DNA from: an uncultured Mesonia sp.
GTDB lineage: Bacteria > Bacteroidota > Bacteroidia > Flavobacteriales > Flavobacteriaceae
Reading direction: 5' to 3'
Assembly: GCA_947499595.1 (NCBI GenBank)
Contig: CANMOY010000001.1
Coordinates: 124,001 to 188,000 of the forward strand
Length of the DNA: 64,000 bases
The position numbers and the translations under genes were made by a program. Below, piece by piece: positions 60,186-64,000 of this stretch. Position 1 is the stretch's first letter, and every line of letters begins with the position of its first letter. Under the pieces are notes generated by a model that worked only from the letters and a program-made list of their open reading frames with translations, was not told the DNA's origin and did no database searches.

Positions 60186-61301
60186 TTAGCTGTTGAGCAT
60201 TACTGGCATTACAAGCATGGTTACATGCTCACCCTCATCAAGACCATCTTTTGGGGTAAGAATTCCTGCTCTATTAGGAAGACTCATTTCTAACATCACT
60301 TCTTTAGCATTTAAATTATTCAACATTTCTGTTAAAAATCTTGAGTTAAATCCAATTTGCATATCATCTCCCTGATAATCACAAGTAAGTCTTTCTTCTG
60401 CTTTATTGCTGTAATCAACATCTTCTGCAGATATATTTAATTCTGCACCAGCAATTTTAAGCTTTACTTGATGCGTTGTTTTATTTGAGAATATTGAAAC
60501 CCGTTTGACCGAATTTAGAAATTGAACACGATCTATTATTAGTTTGTTTGGGTTTTCTTTGGGTATTACCGCTTCATAATTAGGATATTTACCATCGATT
60601 AAGCGGCAAACTAATTCAGTTTCATCTATAATAAATCTGGCGTTTGATTCGTCATATGATAATAACACATTGCTGTCACTGTTACCTAATATACTTTTAA
60701 GTAGATTTAATGGTTTTTTAGGCATAATGTAAGATGATTCTGTTTGTGCAGATACATCTTCTCTCTTATATTTAACTAATTTATGCGCATCTGTAGCCAC
60801 AAAAGTTAAGCCATCTGGTGAAAACTGAAAATAAACTCCACTCATTACAGGTCTTAAATCATCGTTGCCCGATGCGAATAAAGTTTTACTTATAGCTGTT
60901 GCTAACACCTCTGCCGGAACCTTGGTACTATTGGGTTGATCTAGCTCAACAGCTTTTGGAAATTCATCTCCATCGGCATAGGCCAAGGCGTATTTTCCAT
61001 GACTAGAGCTAAGCTCTAATGTATTGTTTTCTGCAACAAAGGTAAGTGGTTGTTCTGGGAATGTTTTTAGGGTATCCAATAAAAGTTTAGCCGGTATGGC
61101 TATTTTACCTTCAGCATTAGAATCCACTTCAAGTTTGGCAGACATTGTGGTTTCTAAATCAGAAGCCGACACAATAAGTTCAGATTGATTAAGCTCAAAT
61201 AAAAAATTATCTAAAATCGGTAAGGTATTATTGTTGTTTATTACACCACCTAAAACTTGTAATTGTTTTAGGAGGTAAGAACTAGAGACTATAAATTTCA
61301 T
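60186..61301 (-). CDS. dnaN: DNA polymerase III beta subunit (sliding clamp)
   Basis: The DnaN clamp (371 aa), made of three structural repeats. Recognisable segments are KFIVSSSYLLKQLQVLGGVI at the N-terminus, LPILDNFLFEL, FVATDAHKLVKYKRE, CRLIDGKYPNYEAVIPKENP and the terminal MLVMPVMLN. The ATG at 61301 gives the usual MKFIVSS start; the in-frame codon at 61313 adds four residues. A TATATTTG box lies 31 bases upstream. It has its own terminator. Confidence 0.96.
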   Translation of the reverse strand: MKFIVSSSYLLKQLQVLGGVINNNNTLPILDNFLFELNQSELIVSASDLETTMSAKLEVDSNAEGKIAIPAKLLLDTLKTFPEQPLTFVAENNTLELSSSHGKYALAYADGDEFPKAVELDQPNSTKVPAEVLATAISKTLFASGNDDLRPVMSGVYFQFSPDGLTFVATDAHKLVKYKREDVSAQTESSYIMPKKPLNLLKSILGNSDSNVLLSYDESNARFIIDETELVCRLIDGKYPNYEAVIPKENPNKLIIDRVQFLNSVKRVSIFSNKTTHQVKLKIAGAELNISAEDVDYSNKAEERLTCDYQGDDMQIGFNSRFLTEMLNNLNAKEVMLEMSLPNRAGILTPKDGLDEGEHVTMLVMPVMLNS

Positions 61302-61332
61302 ATTTTCAAACATTCAAAAGATTTATCTATTA

Positions 61333-61340
61333 CAAATATA
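61333..61340 (-). promoter_or_regulatory. Candidate -7 box for dnaN
   Basis: TATATTTG on the minus strand, 31 bases before the ATG at 61301. Confidence 0.5.
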
Positions 61341-61464
61341 TCTTATTCTATTAATTAAACTCGAGATAGAACAAGTATTTATTAACAGAGATTTTCACAA
61401 TAAAACAAGACGAGTTAGGTTAATTTTGTGATTGATAAGAGTTAATCTAGAAAATAATTTTAAC

Positions 61465-61472
61465 TACATTTG
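61465..61472 (+). promoter_or_regulatory. Candidate -7 box for the pyrR operon
   Basis: TACATTTG lies 26 bases before the ATG at 61499. No PyrR-type anti-terminator leader is evident in the short leader. Confidence 0.5.
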
Positions 61473-61498
61473 CTTTTATTATAAGAATAACTAAACCC

Positions 61499-62044
61499 AT
61501 GAGTCAAAGAATTCTTTTAAATGCTAAAGAAATTGAAATTATCCTACAGCGTTTAGCTTGTCAGTTACTCGAAAAACATGCGAAATTTGATGACTGTGTG
61601 CTTATCGGGATTCAACCCAGAGGGATTTATTTAGCCGAGCGTATTGCAGCAATTTTAAAAGAAAATTATAAAGTTGAAGCTTTAAAATTGGGACAATTAG
61701 ATATTACTTTTTACCGGGATGATTTTAGGAGAGGGGTAAAAACCCTAGAAGCGAATAAAACGCATATAGATTTTTTGGTCGAAGATAAAAATGTCATTTT
61801 TATTGATGATGTTTTATATACAGGAAGAAGTATTCGTGCAGCTCTTACGGCCATTCAATCATTTGGTAGACCAAAAGAAATTGAGCTTCTTACCCTTATT
61901 GATAGAAGATTTAGTAGGCACTTACCTATACAACCAGATTATAACGGGGTTCAAGTAGATGCCATAAATCAAGAGCGTGTTGAGGTAAACTGGAAAGAGA
62001 ATAGTGGAGAGGATAGTGTATATATAGTAAAAAATAAAATATGA
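61499..62044 (+). CDS. pyrR: PyrR family phosphoribosyltransferase
   Basis: A 181-residue PRTase-fold protein. The PRPP loop NVIFIDDVLYTGRSIRAAL and the early IGIQPRGIYLAERIA match PyrR, which acts as a pyr operon attenuation regulator and a weak uracil PRTase. No attenuator is visible upstream, so regulatory use is uncertain. It overlaps pyrB by 4 bases (ATGA). Confidence 0.93.
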   Translation: MSQRILLNAKEIEIILQRLACQLLEKHAKFDDCVLIGIQPRGIYLAERIAAILKENYKVEALKLGQLDITFYRDDFRRGVKTLEANKTHIDFLVEDKNVIFIDDVLYTGRSIRAALTAIQSFGRPKEIELLTLIDRRFSRHLPIQPDYNGVQVDAINQERVEVNWKENSGEDSVYIVKNKI

Positions 62045-62973
62045 GTGAGCTTAGTGTAAATCACTTATTGGGTATTAAATACCTAAAGAAGGAAGATATA
62101 GCGTTAATATTTAAAACGGCTAAGCATTTTAAAGAGGTAATTAATAGGCCGATTAAAAAAGTCCCTTCTCTAAGAGATGTTACAATTGCTAATTTGTTTT
62201 TTGAAAACAGTACGAGAACAAGACTTTCGTTTGAATTAGCAGAGAAAAGATTAAGTGCAGATGTAGTAAACTTTTCGGCAGCCTCTTCATCAGTTAAAAA
62301 AGGAGAAACCCTAGTAGATACTGTAAATAATATTTTAGCTATGAAGGTTGATATGGTGGTTATGCGACACCCTAACCCAGGTGCTGGGATCTTTCTCTCA
62401 AAGCAGGTAGATGCCAGTATTATAAATGCTGGTGATGGCGCTCATGAGCATCCTACTCAAGCCTTATTAGATGCTTTTTCAATACAAGAAGAATTGGGTG
62501 ATATTGCCGGTAAAAAAGTATTGATTGTTGGTGATATTCTTCATAGCCGAGTTGCTTTAAGTAATATTTATGCACTCCAAAAAATGGAGGCAGAGGTTAT
62601 GGTTTGCGGACCAAATACGTTAATCCCAAAGCACCTATATAAGCTAGGTGTAAAAATTGAGACAAATTTAGATCAGGCTTTAGCTTGGTGTGATGTGGCC
62701 AATATGTTGAGAGTCCAAAATGAACGTATGGACGTTAATTATTTTCCGAGTACCAAGGAGTATGTAAAACAATACGGTCTTACAAAAAAGCGACTGGAAA
62801 AGCTAAATAAAGAACTGGTGATTATGCATCCAGGACCCATAAATAGAGGGGTAGAATTATCTAGTGAATTGGCTGATTCTGATCAGGCTATTATCCTTGA
62901 TCAAGTTGAAAATGGGGTGGCCGTTAGAATGGCAGTAATTTATTTATTGGCAGCTAAAATAAAACAATTATGA
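62041..62973 (+). CDS. pyrB: Aspartate carbamoyltransferase catalytic subunit
   Basis: PyrB (310 aa) condenses carbamoyl phosphate and aspartate in pyrimidine synthesis. The carbamoyl-phosphate loop NSTRTRLSFELAEKRL, GDGAHEHPTQALLDAFS and MHPGPINRGVELSSELAD are present. The length is normal. It overlaps the next gene by 4 bases. No pyrI is seen. Confidence 0.96.
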   Translation: MSELSVNHLLGIKYLKKEDIALIFKTAKHFKEVINRPIKKVPSLRDVTIANLFFENSTRTRLSFELAEKRLSADVVNFSAASSSVKKGETLVDTVNNILAMKVDMVVMRHPNPGAGIFLSKQVDASIINAGDGAHEHPTQALLDAFSIQEELGDIAGKKVLIVGDILHSRVALSNIYALQKMEAEVMVCGPNTLIPKHLYKLGVKIETNLDQALAWCDVANMLRVQNERMDVNYFPSTKEYVKQYGLTKKRLEKLNKELVIMHPGPINRGVELSSELADSDQAIILDQVENGVAVRMAVIYLLAAKIKQL

Positions 62974-63308
62974 TTATAGAAAATAAAGAGAACTATTCCT
63001 TGTTGCGAGATGAAAAAAATGATATCAAGTCTTTTGTAAATTATCTGAAGAATTGCATACCCAAAGATTTTACCAATAAGAACTTGGTTGTTGATATTCT
63101 AAAGTACGGAACCTTAGAGCTTGAAGAATTACTTTTATTCTTAAGTATATCCAATCAACACAGAAAACAAAAATGCTCTTTTGTTATAGTAAATGATACG
63201 ATAATGATTGATCGGGTGCCAGAGGAATTAATAGTTGTTCCAACCTTAAAAGAAGCCGAGGATGTAATTCAAATGGAAGAAATAGAACGTGATCTAGACG
63301 CATTTTAA
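62970..63308 (+). CDS. Small protein upstream of rnz, STAS-like
   Basis: A 112-residue acidic soluble protein, translationally coupled to pyrB (ATGA) and ending 11 bases before rnz. The middle segment LVVDILKYGTLELEELLLFLSI and CSFVIVNDTIMIDRVPEELIVVPTLKEAEDVI have the alternating strand/helix pattern of STAS-like folds. Homologs are sometimes mislabelled ribonuclease Z because of the neighbour, but there is no metallo-hydrolase motif. The function is unknown. Confidence 0.7.
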   Translation: MIIENKENYSLLRDEKNDIKSFVNYLKNCIPKDFTNKNLVVDILKYGTLELEELLLFLSISNQHRKQKCSFVIVNDTIMIDRVPEELIVVPTLKEAEDVIQMEEIERDLDAF

Positions 63309-63319
63309 TCCACTATTAT

Positions 63320-64000
63320 ATGCAGCTTACTGTGCTGGGTTGTTATTCGGCAACCCCAAGAACTTTTAATCATACCACATCACAGGTTTTGCAAATCAAA
63401 AATCACTTGTTTTTGATCGATTGTGGTGAGGGTACTCAAGTGCAGCTAAGAAGAAACAAAGTAAAATTTTCACGCATAAAACATATATTTATATCTCACC
63501 TTCACGGAGACCATTTTTTTGGTTTGGTAGGACTTATTTCTACCTTTAACTTATTAGGGCGAAAAACAGATTTACATATATATGGACCTAAAGGAATTAA
63601 AGAAATAATTGTTCTTCAATTAAAATATTCAAAATCTTGGACTTGTTATAATTTGTATTTTCATGAGCTTGAATCCAATAAGCCTCAGGTACTTTTAGAA
63701 GATGATAAAGTAATAGTTGAGACTATACCTCTAAATCATCGTGTTTATACTAACGGTTTCTTATTTAAAGAAAAGCCGGGCGATCGAAAGCTTCTGATGA
63801 ATGAGGTTTTAAATTATGAAATAGATAAAGCCTATTATAAAAGTATCGTAAAAGGCAAAGATATACTTCTTGAAAATGGCGATTTAATTCCCAATGAAAA
63901 ATTAACCGCACCACCTAAACCTACAAAAAGTTATGCATTTTGCAGTGATACGGCATACTACCCTATAATAGTTGAACAAATAAAAAATGCAACAGCTTTA
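63320..64000 (+). CDS. rnz: Ribonuclease Z (partial, cut by window end)
   Basis: The first 227 codons of RNase Z, the metallo-beta-lactamase-fold endonuclease that trims tRNA 3' ends. The N-terminus QLTVLGCYSATPRTFNHTTS and metal motif H60-L-H-G-D-H65 in ISHLHGDHFFGL are diagnostic, and SYAFCSDTAYY carries a later Asp ligand. The ATG at 63320 follows the small upstream gene by 11 bases. The rest lies beyond 64000. Confidence 0.95.
   Translation, partial: MQLTVLGCYSATPRTFNHTTSQVLQIKNHLFLIDCGEGTQVQLRRNKVKFSRIKHIFISHLHGDHFFGLVGLISTFNLLGRKTDLHIYGPKGIKEIIVLQLKYSKSWTCYNLYFHELESNKPQVLLEDDKVIVETIPLNHRVYTNGFLFKEKPGDRKLLMNEVLNYEIDKAYYKSIVKGKDILLENGDLIPNEKLTAPPKPTKSYAFCSDTAYYPIIVEQIKNATAL

Noticed and set aside
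62970-63308. Ribonuclease Z fragment
   Set aside because: It has no HxHxDH motif. The true RNase Z begins separately at 63320.

Overview
The window is a gene-dense, AT-rich chromosomal segment of a member of the Flavobacteriaceae (phylum Bacteroidota). The evidence is a recurrent TAnnTTTG -7 promoter element close to start codons, a TonB-dependent receptor paired with a DUF4249 lipoprotein, a type IX secretion sorting domain on an M1 peptidase, menaquinone genes, flavobacterial families such as DUF2853 and DUF6095, and a Flavo-1-like structured RNA. I see no rRNA, tRNA, CRISPR array, insertion sequence or prophage. No gene-free gap exceeds about 300 bases; the longest are 11438-11710 and 35969-36213, both described below. 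Most of the window looks like core genome.

Layout. 1-5200: tail of a thioesterase, a compact ribonucleotide reductase large subunit, a thioredoxin-fold lipoprotein without its cysteines, a YbiT-type ABC-F ATPase and a structured RNA. 5200-12400: transporter, lipoproteins, murQ, the DUF4249/TonB receptor pair and a lysozyme-like protein. 12366-15000: dnaA, a tyrosine phosphatase and an RsmI-like methyltransferase. 15180-18707: thioesterase and the ribD/HAD/DMT-transporter/YigZ operon. 18735-23450: acetyltransferase, prmC, a LOG-family hydrolase, mazG and a secreted M1 aminopeptidase. 23456-33503: menaquinone region (hotdog thioesterase, isochorismate synthase, menD, menB) with DUF2853, a CvfB-like protein, two envelope proteins and a pair of PH-domain membrane proteins. 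33557-44799: fused 2-oxoacid dehydrogenase E1, a pseudo-peptidase/barrel fusion, a second LOG protein, uvrA, ACP phosphodiesterase and glmM.

44870-53140: a lipoprotein PNGase F, a lipid A-type acyltransferase divergent from a rhomboid protease, an NlpE-like lipoprotein, a five-bladed-propeller glycosidase-like lipoprotein, a TlpA-like protein and a GAF-domain protein. 53231-58211: the most unusual part. An HD-domain protein with a Pycsar-effector-type membrane domain is divergent from a 1246-residue protein that joins a calcineurin-like phosphoesterase, an atypical-kinase-like middle segment and an Omp85-like barrel. 58267-64000: MscS channel, Dps, a small protein, dnaN, and the pyrR-pyrB-small protein-rnz operon, which is cut by the window end.

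Working together: the men genes make the respiratory quinone; the LOG and MazG pair suggests nucleotide housekeeping; ribD and its overlapping HAD gene suggest riboflavin synthesis; PNGase F, the propeller glycosidase, the M1 peptidase and the TonB receptor suggest use of glycoproteins and polymers at the cell surface. Several family members have lost canonical catalytic or metal-binding residues: one ABC-F nucleotide site, one UvrA zinc ligand, one thioredoxin CxxC and one M1 HEXXH.
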